Below, piece by piece: positions 1 to 21,600 of a stretch of 64,000 nucleotides of DNA. The notes under the pieces are model-generated. The model was given only the letters and a program-made list of their open reading frames with translations, was not told the origin of the DNA and searched no databases. Source of the DNA: Escarpia spicata (lineage: Eukaryota > Annelida > Polychaeta > Sabellida > Siboglinidae); NCBI GenBank assembly GCA_963995525.1, contig OZ023216.1, forward strand, positions 43,258,454-43,322,453, written 5' to 3'. A program made the position numbers and the translations under genes. The stretch's first letter is position 1, and each line of letters opens with the position of its first letter.

Positions 1-599
1 GTCGACCGCCCTCAAATTCAACAACTTAGAATGTGGAGGCAGCTGATTATCATGATCGCTTGGCGGCAGCACTGTTACGAGATGGAGCGAAGGAAGGCAC
101 CCTCGCATAGCAGCCAACCATTTTAGATGTTCTCTAGTTACACACGTTACTGATTATGGTATGGGTTGTTGGACTTTCTGATTTTTGAATTTTTGTTCGG
201 GTTTATGTGGAAGCTGTTACATAAATTTGATTAACAAACGTATTATGGCTCTAAAACATAATAACAATGTTATACATTTTCAAAACAGTTTAATATTTGT
301 CTACACACACCACACATTACAGAATCGGAGATTTTGCCTGTTAGATTTTGGATTTTGGGGTCATTTTTGTGACGAAATGTGCAACAAAATTTGCTCAAAA
401 TATAGATAAGCAACTATGCTAACCATTAATTTATCAGGATGTAATCAGTGGGTTACAACTTTCCAACCATTTTAGATTTTGTTCACATATATCATCTGTT
501 ATAGTATGGCGTTGGCAAAACACAAATTGGATTTAACTTTATGATGTAACTGCTTAGTATAGAGGGGACCGATTAAACAGTGAACGGGTACGTCGCCAA

Positions 600-1620
600 A
601 TTCTTTCAAGATATCGACGGCAAACGAGGCATGTTTATCAAGACGATTACTTGGTGCAACGTAGTACTAGTTTATTAGCTCACACAGTGTAGTTTTTGGC
701 TGAATTAAGAGATCTGAATTTGCAAGATCCTCACGAAGAATGTATATATTAATGTCATGTATCGGTTGGAAAGTAATACACTGTTGTACTGGTCTTGACT
801 CGACTTTGAGACACATATCAATAATTACAGTATGATGTTCAGATAATCTGTCAGTAACAGATACCGCCTTGGTGTCATTGCAGTTTGACCTAATGATAAA
901 CAAGTCGAGCCAATGCCCATGGATATGAGTAGGGAATGTGACATGCTGTTGTAAGTCAAATGTTTGAAATGCATCAATGAATAATCTAGTATTAAGGATA
1001 GGTAAATCAACGTGGATATTGAAATCACCTAGAATGTATCATTCTTCATGTAATTGTACTGTTGTTTCAAGAAAACCTTGCAATTCATCAAAAACTTGTG
1101 TTTCCAGGAGGATGATATATGCAAATAAAATTAGCAGACATATATATATGAACCTTTTGTAAGAATACATAATGCCTCGAAGCTGTGGTATACAGGTGAA
1201 TGAAGGATTTCTACCTTGAAACAGAAACCAGAAATGCGACACGACCACCCCTACTGGCGTGGATGATGGTGTAGAGAAAAGCCAGGAGGAGGAGTGATGT
1301 CAGCAAGACAGGAGACAGTACCAATTGTTATCAACCATGTTTCAATCATTGCTAAAATATCTATATGTTCTGATGCTATTAAATCAGAAAGGGCAGCAGA
1401 ACGAACAGATCTAAGATTGGTAGTCGCACAGCGTATATTACGAAACGTTTTTGGACCAGGATTAATTGACACATCAACTGCCAGAAGGAGAATAATAGAT
1501 AATTTAAGAGATGGATTGAAGTTTCTGTGTGTACATAGACCAAGACAGGAAATATATAAAGCAGGGGTCTTGGCAAAGCTGATTTGTGCACTATTTTGAA
1601 CGAATATTCTAGATTGATTA
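600..1620 (-). pseudogene. LINE fragment: apurinic endonuclease region of an L2/CR1-type element
   Basis: Conceptual translation in broken minus-strand frames gives the typical start of LINE ORF2: VSINPGPKTFRNIRC, then DLIASEHIDILAM-ETWL (endonuclease motif with the catalytic Glu in ETWL), then DITPPPGFSLHHHPRQ, and further on DLPILNTRLFIDAFQTF and a trace of HVTFPTHIHGHWLDL. It ends near about 600 with a trace of DKHASFAV. Several frameshifts and stops are present. It is a dead 5' piece without reverse transcriptase. Confidence 0.75.
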
Positions 1621-1720
1621 TAGGTATGGTAAATTTCATTTTCACGAGAATAACATTTGTCTTTAAAAATACAGGTAAACACAAGAAACATATCGTGACC
1701 ATGAAGAGAAAACACATTTT

Positions 1721-2880
1721 GTATAAATATTTAAATTAATTTTGACTTAAAAGGCTTACTGATATATATAATTAATACATAACACTGAAAATAACGAATT
1801 AGAAAGAGGTTGCAAAGACCAAGACTAAGTCCAGCTGCAGGGAAAGGAGTCACACTATATTTATGTATGAACTAATAATGATTTAGTTAATTAGCTATTT
1901 TCAACCAGGGCCGACTCCAGTCACTACATTGTGACTCCAAGGCTTGTTAGATGGAGGAGTATCAGATACTCCAGTTCAGCCTTAGACAAAACAACAAACA
2001 AGGAAAACAGTAGGTATTTATACATAAATCATGCGCAGAAATAAGCCTGAAATAATATCTGAAGTGCTAGTTATAATAAACAAAAAGACGATACGTAGCA
2101 TATAAAACATGTGTCATGTATAAATGAACATTAAGTTACGACGTAAACACTGCGCGAAAAAATAACGAGACAATTTTTAATAACGGTCTTAGACTGAGCT
2201 CTTCACGTATTGCGAGTGAGCGATATAACGGGAACCAGTTTCAACGTAACAAACAAAGCCCAGAAATAAACGTTTGTATTCTTATCTGAAGAATGAGTGG
2301 AATAATAGGTACCGCTGTATAATCAAGATATTGTTAAATTAAATCATTTAAACGAATGAAGCCGTGACAATGATAAAATAAAGGAAACGTAGAAGCAGAA
2401 TATTTTTGAAAATGACGTCGGCCGTCGCCTAGCAACTACTCAGATTGTCTGATGATGGGGTTAATGCTAACAGTGTGGATATTATTAAAATAAATGACAG
2501 CTGTCTAATAAGGGTGGGTATATACGTAAATGAAACAAGGTTGGACTCTCGACTAGCCGGAGGTTTCCATGTCCATATGTTGTCTGGAGTATGTAGCTTT
2601 AGACGGCAATTGTGGTAAATATTGTTAAAGTTGATGCTCGATTCGCTAAATCATAGAACTCAAGTTGTTCAAACTGTTATTCTGCATTACGCAGAGTACA
2701 CAATCATTAAACCATGCATTTTGCATTTTCGACAAGTTTATGTCGAGAAATGATATAATGTTGTCGTGTTCCACCTAGATATAAGCAAGACACAACCTAG
2801 TATGCATCGAGGCACCCAATGATAGGTTGTCACGATGTTGAAAATGTGATCCCTTACAAATATTTCTTTATACATAAATC
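1721..2880. other. intergenic, no gene seen
   Basis: AT-rich DNA with no coding, RNA or clear repeat feature recognised. Confidence 0.5.
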
Positions 2881-2898
2881 ATAGTCATCGATATATTT

Positions 2899-2991
2899 AT
2901 AACGATATTTTCTTATTACATAACTATGAAATTCAACTCACATCGACGTTTTCGGCCTTCATCAGGAATTGCCATAAGAAAATGTCGTTAT
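2899..2991 (-). repeat. inverted repeat enclosing a hammerhead-like core (degenerate)
   Basis: Arms 2899-2916 and 2974-2991 are 18-bp inverted repeats with one mismatch (ATAACGAYATTTTCTTAT). Between them, on the minus strand, is CCTGATGAAGGCCGAAAACG: the hammerhead core CTGATGA and GAAA separated only by AGGCC. Penelope-like retroelements carry hammerhead ribozymes with this kind of sequence, normally with a hairpin between the two core boxes. Here the hairpin loop is missing, so a self-cleaving RNA is unlikely and a remnant is more probable. Confidence 0.35.
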
Positions 2992-3179
2992 TTGACTTAA
3001 TGAACATTTTCACGAGGCCAACGATTTGTTTCTAAATCTGCCTCTCACATCACATTATTAGTAGCAAACTTGTCTTGTCGTTCTACAACACTGATACTAA
3101 CTTTATTTGCTATGCATTTGAAAAACCTCCTTTTCACTACCTAATATAGAGGAATGTTTTGACATCCTGTCGGGTGGCA

Positions 3180-3480
3180 CCTTAAGAAGCTTAGCGATGG
3201 GGACCGAAGTCTGAGGCCTTGTCCGGCCTTGGGTCTCCCAGCGTGTGGTTGACAGTAAGCGCATCACAAACCCCTTTCCTGACGGCACTCTTCACGGCAC
3301 TGTTACGTCGCAGCTGGGAGATACAGACAGCGCAGATAAACACCCTCTTAATGACGTAAACATGTCATTTACGTGTTGCAACAAGGGCACGGGACGGGGT
3401 GCACCGGTGTCTTCGTGGGGCCGTCAATTAGGACACTTCCTAATTGGTGATGCAATGAATCGAACTGCTGTTGACACGAT
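3180..3480. other. less AT-rich intergenic block with palindromic homeodomain-like site
   Basis: This 300-bp block stands out from the AT-rich surroundings. It contains CAATTAGGA (3425-3433) and its exact inverse TCCTAATTG (3438-3446) separated by 4 bp. No coding exon was recognised. It is a possible conserved noncoding element 3 kb downstream of hbn. Confidence 0.3.
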
Positions 3481-4023
3481 CAGCACGTCATAAGTTTAAA
3501 TAGACGCTCAGATTGTCTTGGCATTTGTTGAATTGGTATAAGAATGTCGAATATTTTAAATTATATAAAACATAGGCTGTTGAAGTTTGTTCTATCAAAA
3601 GCGGTTTTAATAATATACTAAAGGACAACGACTTAATTTTAAACAAAGCTCCTAAAACACTTAGCGCACCTATCTCTACACTGTCCGAGTTATTTTTGGG
3701 GAGACGCGTAAAGAATTTGGTCCCTTCTACCCATTGTTGAGCTGTGTTCCCATTATACATCCAACTCGTTGTGTATGCAACGGGGTAACATATCCAGTAT
3801 TGTATCTATTCTACTGCAACAATTGATCGTGTTTCTCATATGTCAGACAACCGCATTCCCAAAGTAATCCGTCTTTGGGGAACTTAAAAGTCGTAAGCGC
3901 GTTAGTGGTGCACCTCGCAAGCGAGACAAGGCACTGATAAACGGTCACTGATCAGAACGGGTACTGAACTTCACTAGAAAGAACGAAAGACAGGACAGAA
4001 AGACATTGAATTAAAGAGAGGAG

Positions 4024-5182
<1,159 letters not shown>

Positions 5183-5382
5183 NNNNNNNNNNNNNNNNNN
5201 NNNNNNNNNNNNNNNNNNNNNNNNNNNNNNNNNNNNNNNNNNNNNNNNNNNNNNNNNNNNNNNNNNNNNNNNNNNNNNNNNNNNNNNNNNNNNNNNNNNN
5301 NNNNNNNNNNNNNNNNNNNNNNNNNNNNNNNNNNNNNNNNNNNNNNNNNNNNNNNNNNNNNNNNNNNNNNNNNNNNNNNNNN
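5183..5382. other. assembly gap of exactly 200 N
   Basis: A run of 200 undetermined bases, a scaffolding placeholder; the true distance is unknown. The short repeated tgtacccggtgt motif just before it suggests that an unresolved tandem repeat caused the break. Confidence 0.95.
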
Positions 5383-6129
5383 AAATAAACTACTACACAC
5401 AGACTAACACTAGTTAATGATAGTCATTTTAACGACATGAAACGTAATGAAGTTCGCACAAGTGTTTTGTTATACGAGAATATCGAGAAAGTTTCGATAA
5501 TTGAGATTTAATCAATATTTCTTCATTTACATGTTCCAATTACGTATTTGTCTGGATTTTGAATATGTAGATCCATAGCATAATATTTGTCAAAATCGCA
5601 ATCCTTTGTAATGCTGATGTTGAAGTGGTTAATAGTTGGTATAATTTGCAACAACTAGAGTATGAATGTTTGAATGTTGTCAGTCAACAACAACAGCAAA
5701 CGTCAGAGAACGATACTCCAACAGGAGTTCACATATTCTGCTATGGTATATAAATGTTCACATAATGGAGTATTCTTTGTCAGTGCTTAAAACAACGTAT
5801 GACGGTTTTATAATTGATGTCACGTAATATGAGATGATATATGACTGCAGAAAGAAAGCATAAACAATCATCTCGAAGAACAGGTTGTGAAGTTCGGTGT
5901 AACGTAAATGTCGATAATAATAAATCTATTGACCGATTGTGTTGGATATATCTACAAACCATTCCACTGTTCCACGTTATATACACATACCTATTGTATT
6001 TACACATTATTAGGCAGTTGATATTACGCATGCAGTTAAAATATAGACGTAATGTCCATACCCGAATCAAGCTCTGTCTCATTAGCAATATCGTCGTTTC
6101 AATGTTGTAATGTTTAAAAATGTAAATTA

Positions 6130-6414
6130 TTATATTGCGCAGTATCTAGTCCTTTAGACTGCTCAAAGCGCTTTATCTTCACCATCTCGACTTCTGTGGG
6201 AAGCCGTCAGCCCTGCTACAATTAATGCGAGAAGACTGTTCGTACACAAATATCCACCACTGTCTATAGCCAGGTAGTCATCACACAGCTGAGTGGATTG
6301 GAGCAATGTGAAGTGAATTATCTTGCCCAAGGTTCGACACGGCAAGACAGGATTCGAACCCGGGTTCTCTCGATAGGGAGTCCAACGCTCTTTTCACTGC
6401 TCCACTACAGTTTA
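6130..6414 (-). mobile_element. tRNA-derived SINE, copy 1 (minus strand)
   Basis: On the minus strand a tRNA-like head has the B-box GGTTCGAATCC. It is followed by a body containing the segment about TGGATATTTGTGTACG, then CAAAGCGCTTTGAGCAGTC and the tail GGACTAGATACTGCGCAATA. The same order occurs in copies at 31205, 37042 and 43583. Confidence 0.72.
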
Positions 6415-6606
6415 GTGCGTATATGGTTGAAGGTATTAGACTAGTGTTATGGACAGCAATACGTAAGTGACAGCATCCACTGCCCACCAGTGTCGTTGTC
6501 ATGTTATCAATTTTTACAATAGTATTCACGCCGATAACGTTTCATTATGAGCACCCTCAAACTCCTGCGCAGCTCCCCGCCATTTCATCCAACTAATGCT
6601 GCGTCA

Positions 6607-15165
<8,559 letters not shown>

Positions 15166-15383
15166 CTTGTGTGCGTTGGTGTTAATATAGTTTATATCCA
15201 CAACTGTCTTCCTTTACGCAGTTAACATTGTCAGTGTCTCTGTCGTCTGATCTCTTCAGCGGTCTCCCTGCCGCTGTGACAGTCCTCTCGTTACTACACC
15301 AGCGACAGCATGCATAGCAAACTACTCCAGTTCAGCAGTTAAGCCGATCCCTCAACGGAACAAGCTGATAGGTTCAGCGCCTG

Positions 15384-15392
15384 TTTAAATAG
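15384..15392 (-). promoter_or_regulatory. TATA-like element upstream of hbn
   Basis: CTATTTAAA on the minus strand lies about 220 nt upstream of the hbn ATG, in a less AT-rich stretch that would form the 5' UTR and core promoter. The position is plausible, but no transcript evidence is visible and the element could be fortuitous. Confidence 0.3.
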
Positions 15393-15790
15393 CCAACTAA
15401 TGTCATTAGAGGATCATTTGTGGCCGTCAGAATCAGCCGATGTTTGTTTGTTAAGTTATAACGACCGTGGCGTAGTAATTACGTTTCTTCGCTGATTGGT
15501 CAAGAGTGTGCTTTGTGTGGCGTCGTTTCTACCGGCGCATTCTTCATCGCCACTTCCACCACCACCACAGCGGCCACCGCTACCTCATCAACGTCACATG
15601 GCGAACGTGCCTATTGATGGGGCGGAGCCATTTGTAGCAAATCCCCTTCAGCTGCGCGAAATTACAAAATGACGCTTACGCGAATTGACAAAGTATCGTG
15701 CTCACCTGATAAAGGATATTCGACATTACAGACGCGCCATGATTAGAGCAAAGCTTCCTTTAGAAAGCCCGCTGCACGCGCACACTGAAG

Positions 15791-15798
15791 TGACGTCA
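15791..15798. promoter_or_regulatory. palindromic CRE site TGACGTCA upstream of hbn
   Basis: A perfect TGACGTCA octamer lies about 630 bp upstream of the hbn start codon. This is the consensus for CREB/ATF-family bZIP dimers. It is seen in sequence only, so occupancy is unknown. Confidence 0.35.
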
Positions 15799-16759
15799 CG
15801 GTCGGTGCACCTTTTCACGCGTTGTCATTTATCCGCATTTAAATAACTACGCCAATTTTCCGCGCGCAGCAATAAAAACACGCTAGCATGCCATCGCGCC
15901 GGTTAAGTGCGGAAATCCTTTATGCGAAGCTAACCAGGTGCAATAATGTTAATACTACAAAATTAGCAAATGTCTAGTCACTAATAAAGCACTGACAATG
16001 GGTTGCCACGACTGGCTGTCCCTCCCCGTTGAGAAAGGCTTCACGGCTCCGTCTCTGCCAAGAGACAACCCAACACGGCGGCACTGTTCACCTGTCCATC
16101 ATCACTTCTTTGCAACAACTGACATCTCAATAAAGCCAATTTATACAAACACAACAGTATTGGATTTGCGTCTATCTAGCCCTGACAGATTTCGCTGACG
16201 ACGATGGTGGCGGTCGGTAACCGACGATAATGGCGGAAGAGGAAGTCGCCGATGATAATGATCGTCACGCGGTAGTCAGCGGGGAGCTGTTCTAATTTAG
16301 CAGTAATAATTGCGTGTTGATAGACACACGGTCATCATTGATGTCACCTGCACGAAAATTCATTAAGTGGGTATTAGTTTCGGATAGACCGGCGTCTAAA
16401 GACACCCCGTGGTCCGCATTCAGGCGTCGACAGCTGGTTTTGTGTGTTGCTGCTCCCTCTTACAAACCCCGCGCCGAGCTGTGACATTGCCACAGTTCGG
16501 GAGATGCTGCGAGTTGAAGCGCGCCGAGCTTCGTAGAGGCCGACCAAGTTATATACACAGCGAGTTTCTATAATGAAGGTTCAGACAGTTTGGTAGTGTT
16601 GTTAACTATGTTCAGAATACTCTGGGTTGTTTTCAACTCAACGTGTATGACCAATGTTCAAAACATTGCAGTTATGTTCCGTTCAAAACTTTACCAATAA
16701 TACTACTTTCACGAGGAATATTTACTTGTTATTTTGCTTCGAGCAATATATTATAATAT

Positions 16760-16797
16760 TAATAGTATTAATGTTATTAATAGTATTAATACTATTA
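16760..16797. promoter_or_regulatory. array of four overlapping TAATNNNATTA (P3-type) homeodomain dimer sites
   Basis: Four sites (TAATAGTATTA, TAATGTTATTA, TAATAGTATTA, TAATACTATTA) overlap at a 9-bp period, about 1.6 kb upstream of the hbn ATG. PRD-class homeodomains with Gln50, as in hbn here, bind such inverted TAAT sites with 3-bp spacing cooperatively. AT-rich repeat drift could also create this pattern. Confidence 0.35.
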
Positions 16798-17629
16798 ATG
16801 AATGAATGATATTGATGCTATAACTAGTATTAATAATATGAATACTATTAATAATATTACATATATATACGTATATATATATATAAATATTAATGAGTGA
16901 TGTACTGTCCTATACTGTTTTCAGAGGGTGTAGCTGTTTTGAACGTCCAACACTCGGAACACAATCCGAGAAAAGCCCGCCACATCGCCAACTACCTGAT
17001 GGAGACTTCTGTCTGGGAGGCCTCTAAGTTTGTGTCCCTATAGTTACAATACGGAGCAAGGCGAAATTACTTATTTATATGACAACTACTTACATCAATA
17101 GGTGCGTGCCAGAAAGACATATCCATCCGCCCGCAATATGAAGTACTGTGCTGAAGACATTCTGATATATGTCGTGCAATAAATGGAGATCCAAAGGATG
17201 TTTATGTATTAATAAAATACATTATACATATATAATATATAAATAACCGACCGAAATTGTATAGTAACAAATTCGGAGTGGAACATGACACGTTTCGTAT
17301 ATTAATTATTAAACGAACTACGATAAACCCCGGCTAATGCTAACTTACCCGGATGTACGAAACAAATCTAAATATACACATATCATTGTTGGTCGGCAAC
17401 AGGGATGTATTTAAGTTAATCGAATGTGTTTCAAAAATAAGCTATTGCACTTGGTTCACGAGATTTTGACTTAGAAATTGACATTCTGAAAAGTTGGAAT
17501 TCCTCCAAATTATACATTATGACGTTTGTATATTAACGTAGCTATACGCATGACAGTGGCTGTATTCAGACAGTACGTAAGCAGAGGTTACTGAAATGAT
17601 CCTTATTAACAATTTTTAACACGATTTAA

Positions 17630-17900
17630 CAAGATTGCCTCCCCGAGCGTATAACCCACCCTCTTCAGAAAGCTGTCAATTTTATTTTTGAACATATTCA
17701 CACAGCTTGCATTAACACAGTCATCAGATCATTTGTTCCAGTCATTTATTGTCCTCTGAGAGAAATAGTATTTTCTTACATCCAACCTACACCGTTCTTT
17801 GACCAACGCTGCATTGCGCCATCGGGTTCTACTGCCTTCTTTAAACCTAAATAATACATATCTTCATAACCATTCAATATAGTAATATTACTAAACACAC
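17630..17900 (-). pseudogene. LINE 3' end fragment, copy A (C-terminus of reverse transcriptase ORF)
   Basis: The minus strand encodes FKEGSRTRWRNAALVKERC, then RLDVRKYYFSQRTINDWNK followed by a stop, then CVNMFKNKIDSFLKRVGYT. The pattern R-x-FFSQR-x2-N-x-WN-(K/x)L...FK..LD is the conserved C-terminus of CR1/jockey-like LINE ORF2. The fragment is duplicated at 18935. Confidence 0.65.
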
Positions 17901-18934
17901 TGCCTGTTTCTTTGCAAGTTTATGGTAATCCCAATACAATTAATTTGGTATACGATATGCCATTCAAAGATCGATAGGTACAGAAATATACTCCAGTATT
18001 GGACGACCACACCAGGTCCTTCTGTGCAGCCAATACGGTCTCTAGAGACGGTACTTTGCAGGGACAACAATGAGAGGTACTCCGTCTGACAGATATCGGG
18101 TCACTAGTATTGTAAAAGCACGTTCTATGTTTGTGTGGCCGTTGGTCGCGTTTTGCAGGTGTTCTATCATGCAGGTATGATTAGCATTGTTAGACGCAGT
18201 CTGTGCTTGGTATTGTTGTCACAGTTCAACGGTACACCAGTCAGAGGCATCAAACCATTATTTAGCTAGCGTATGTATTAAATGTAAACGTTTTCCTCTT
18301 AGGCGGCTCTCACCTCGGGCGCCAAACTTCCAGGGATTAATCTACAACCACACGAGTGTAACGTAACTCCTGTATTTTTCAAATACCCAATATTTCACTA
18401 TTTATTGTAAATCTTATTTGGTTACAACGTAGTACGTAACCAGATACGAGTGCGCTGATCTTCGCTAAAATGTACGCCATAACGCCCGTGGGAATACAAC
18501 GGAAATCTCGGTTGTCTGTGTTTGTGTATATACCAGAACGGTTTCTTCTACCTACCGGTTTCAGTTGCCTTTATATGTTTTGCTGAATCTCACATTAGAT
18601 ACGTTATTAATCAAATGAAAACCGCCACGACTTTGCAGAAAACAGGTGGTAGGATTCGTGTACCGCAAACTGTTTTCCTGTGTTTCTAAATATGGAAGAA
18701 TTTAAATAAAAACAACCTTGCAAAATTTTCTAACGAGTTGTATGGACACCAATTAATAAAATACATGGCACTGATTTAGAATATCCATTCCATGAGCAAA
18801 ACGTGTCCTAAGATTTTTTTTTAAAGCAGCATATTCGATTTACTTTCGGGAGAAAATGGCTAGTCCAGTATAGTTACAGTATAGTGCGTAAACATATGTT
18901 ACTTAATTGATCCTTACTAACAAGATTTGACAAG

Positions 18935-19170
18935 ATTGAACACGATTGCTCTCCAAGAGCGTATAAAATAACACGCCCTCCCCGTGCAGGTAGTAGTCAA
19001 CTTTATTTTAACACAATTTTAAGACAGTTTGTTCCAGTCATTTATTGTCCTCTGAGAGAATGAGTATTTTCTCACATTCAACTTACACCGTTCCTTGAAC
19101 AATGCTGCATTGCGCCCTCTGGTTCTACTGCCTTCTTTAAACTTGAAGATTATATATCTTCATAACCATT
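18935..19170 (-). pseudogene. LINE 3' end fragment, copy B
   Basis: The minus strand encodes FKEGSRTRGRNAALFKERC, then KLNVRKYSFSQRTINDWNK and LS. It is homologous to copy A at 17630 with flanking DNA included (17580-18050 versus 18890-19340), so the pair comes from segmental duplication rather than two insertions. Confidence 0.65.
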
Positions 19171-21160
19171 CAGTATAATAATATTAGTAAACACACTGCC
19201 TATTTCTTTGCAAGTTTACGGTAATTCCATTATAATTAATTTGGTATTCGATATACCGTCAATGATCGATAAGTACAGAAGTATACACCTGTATTTGTGT
19301 TGGACGACCACCTTTCTGTACAGCCAATACGGTCTCTAAAGACAGGTGACCTCCCTTAGCAGGTAGCATGTATACTAATGTAGTATAGGCGACCGCACAC
19401 CAAAATGTTATACCATTTGAAGGCACTATATCTCCCCGTCCCAACGAGCCCTGTCGCAGAGCTGCCAAGTGGTGCAGTAAGCGTGAATCCAAGGTGAAAC
19501 AAGGTCACCGTCAAATTATAAATTAATTTTCGAAATTGTGCTTTCGCAATCGTTTTAACTTTACAATGATCGCATATCTATTTTACTTAATAGTAAGATA
19601 TCCCTGTCATATAGTTTGGAACGCTAGTTTTCTCCCCGTCAAAATGAGGTACGACATTGAAGTATTACCTGATATGGCACTAGTGGAACTAAGGTCAAAC
19701 AAGGTCACCGTGAAATGATGAATATTCGATTTTTATGTAATACCGCGAACGTCATAAAGTTACAATGACCCTGCAACTACTTAATGTATGTGCACGTGTC
19801 ATATACTGTGTGAAAGAACCATTTCTCCCCGTCAAAATCAGATATGACACGGAACAGTTAGTTGATGGAGTAGGTATGGAGTGTTGATCAAACAGAGTCA
19901 CCGTCAAGTAATAAATGTTCGAAGTAGTGTCATCCCGCAAACGTCGTACAATATAAATGGTTGCGTATATCTACGTTACCTATCTATTCATGGCAAAGTC
20001 GTATACCGTTAGAAAGCCAATTGTCGCCCCGTAAACATGGGACACGATGGCGAGCTATACAACGATGCAGTAGGTATGGAGTGAAGGTTAGACAAGGTCA
20101 CTATGAAACGACGAATGTTCAAAACTACATCACGCCATAACAGTTCTACACTTACAATGGTTGGGTAGCTATTTTATCTACATAGACTAGGCCCTGTTAC
20201 ATAACGTTTGAAAGCGTATTGTATCCCCGTCAAAAAAGGAATGGCATGGAGTTGTGTCATGGTGCATTAACTGTGGAGTGCAGGTAAAACAAGGTTACTG
20301 TCAAAAGATAAACCATCCATCAACTGACAGCTCCATATCATATCTCATTTTGACGGGAAGAAATGGTTCTTTCACACAGTGTATGATACGTGCACATAAG
20401 TGACGTAGCTGCAGGGTCATTGTAACTTTATTACTTTCGCGGCATTGCAAAAAAATGAATGTTCATCATATCACGGTGACCTTGTTTGACCTTAGCTCCA
20501 CTCGTACCATATCAGATAACACTTCCATATCGTATCTCACTTTGACGGGGAGACAACAAGCGTTCCAAAAATGTATGACCTGGCTATCTTGTTATTAAGT
20601 AAAGTAGATATGCGATCTTTGAAATTTAAGACGATCTACGGCCCCTCGAGTGTAACGTAACATCTCTTTTTATATACCCCATATTTCATTCTAAATTGTA
20701 AGTATCATTTGTTTACTACGTAACACGTAACTTGATGCGCGCTCGGTGACCCCTGGCTAAATTACGTCATATTGTCCGTACGAATTACAGCGGGAAACCG
20801 TATTTGTCTAAGTTTGCGTGTACACCAGAAGGGTTTTTTCTACCCACCAGTTTTGGTTGTCTTTAGATATTTAGCTGAATCCCAATATATACGTCATTAG
20901 TCAGATGTAGCAAATAAACTCCGTCGCGATTTTGTTGAAAACAGGTGGTAGGATTCGTGTGCCGCGAAATGTTTTCCTTTTTTCTAAATTTGGAAGAATT
21001 TACTAAATCTTTACCATTTATTTAATCAGATGTGTGCAAACAATGTTTGATGGAGTATGTTTGAAAATGTAGTGTGTACACACTACATATCCACTGTGAT
21101 ATAAAACAAGTTTAATATTACGGCTTATTTTTTTTCTGAAAGCATAATAATGTTATATAA

Positions 21161-21166
<6 letters not shown>

Positions 21167-21238
<72 letters not shown>

Positions 21239-21248
21239 TTTTGTATGT

Positions 21249-21339
<91 letters not shown>

Positions 21340-21600
21340 TATGTGTGTATGTGTGTATGTGTGTAGGTGTGTATGTGAGTATGTGTGTATGTGTGTATTT
21401 GTGTATTTGTGTATGTGTGTATGTGCGTATGTGCGTATGTGCGTATGTGTGTATGTGTGTATGTGTGTATGTGTGTGTTTGTGTATTTGTGTATTTGTGT
21501 ATTGTGTATGTGTGTATGTATGTATGTATGTATGTATGTATGTATGTATGTATGTATGTATGTATGTATGCATGTATGTATGTATGTATGTATGCACGCA
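21167..21600. repeat. compound (TG)n, (TGTA)n and (TGTGTA)n microsatellite
   Basis: A pure TG run to about 21333 is followed by degenerate TGTGTATG and TATG units to 21597. Confidence 0.97.

Larger units (their letters stand above)
15393..17580. other. hbn upstream region, no gene recognised
   Basis: The first 1.2 kb is comparatively GC-rich with the CRE at 15791. An AT-rich part with the TAATNNNATTA array follows at 16760. No exon on either strand was supported. Confidence 0.5.
17580..21010. repeat. nested repeat complex: direct and inverted duplications with 197-bp tandem units
   Basis: Block A (17580-18050) recurs at 18890-19340. Block B (18340-18720) recurs at 20645-21010. Between them are about four 197-bp tandem units starting near 19501, 19698, 19894 and 20094, each containing a ggtcaccgt and a ctccccgtcaaaa box. 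An inverted stretch at 20320-20640 is the reverse complement of about 19550-19850. Divergence is visible, so this is an old satellite-like complex. Confidence 0.75.

Noticed and set aside
1294..1599. 101-codon plus-strand frame
   Set aside because: Antisense to the LINE endonuclease fragment. No independent support.
15166..15201. Upstream GTG as the hbn start (12 extra residues)
   Set aside because: GTG is not a normal start for an animal nuclear gene, and the first in-frame ATG at 15165 gives the expected N-terminus.
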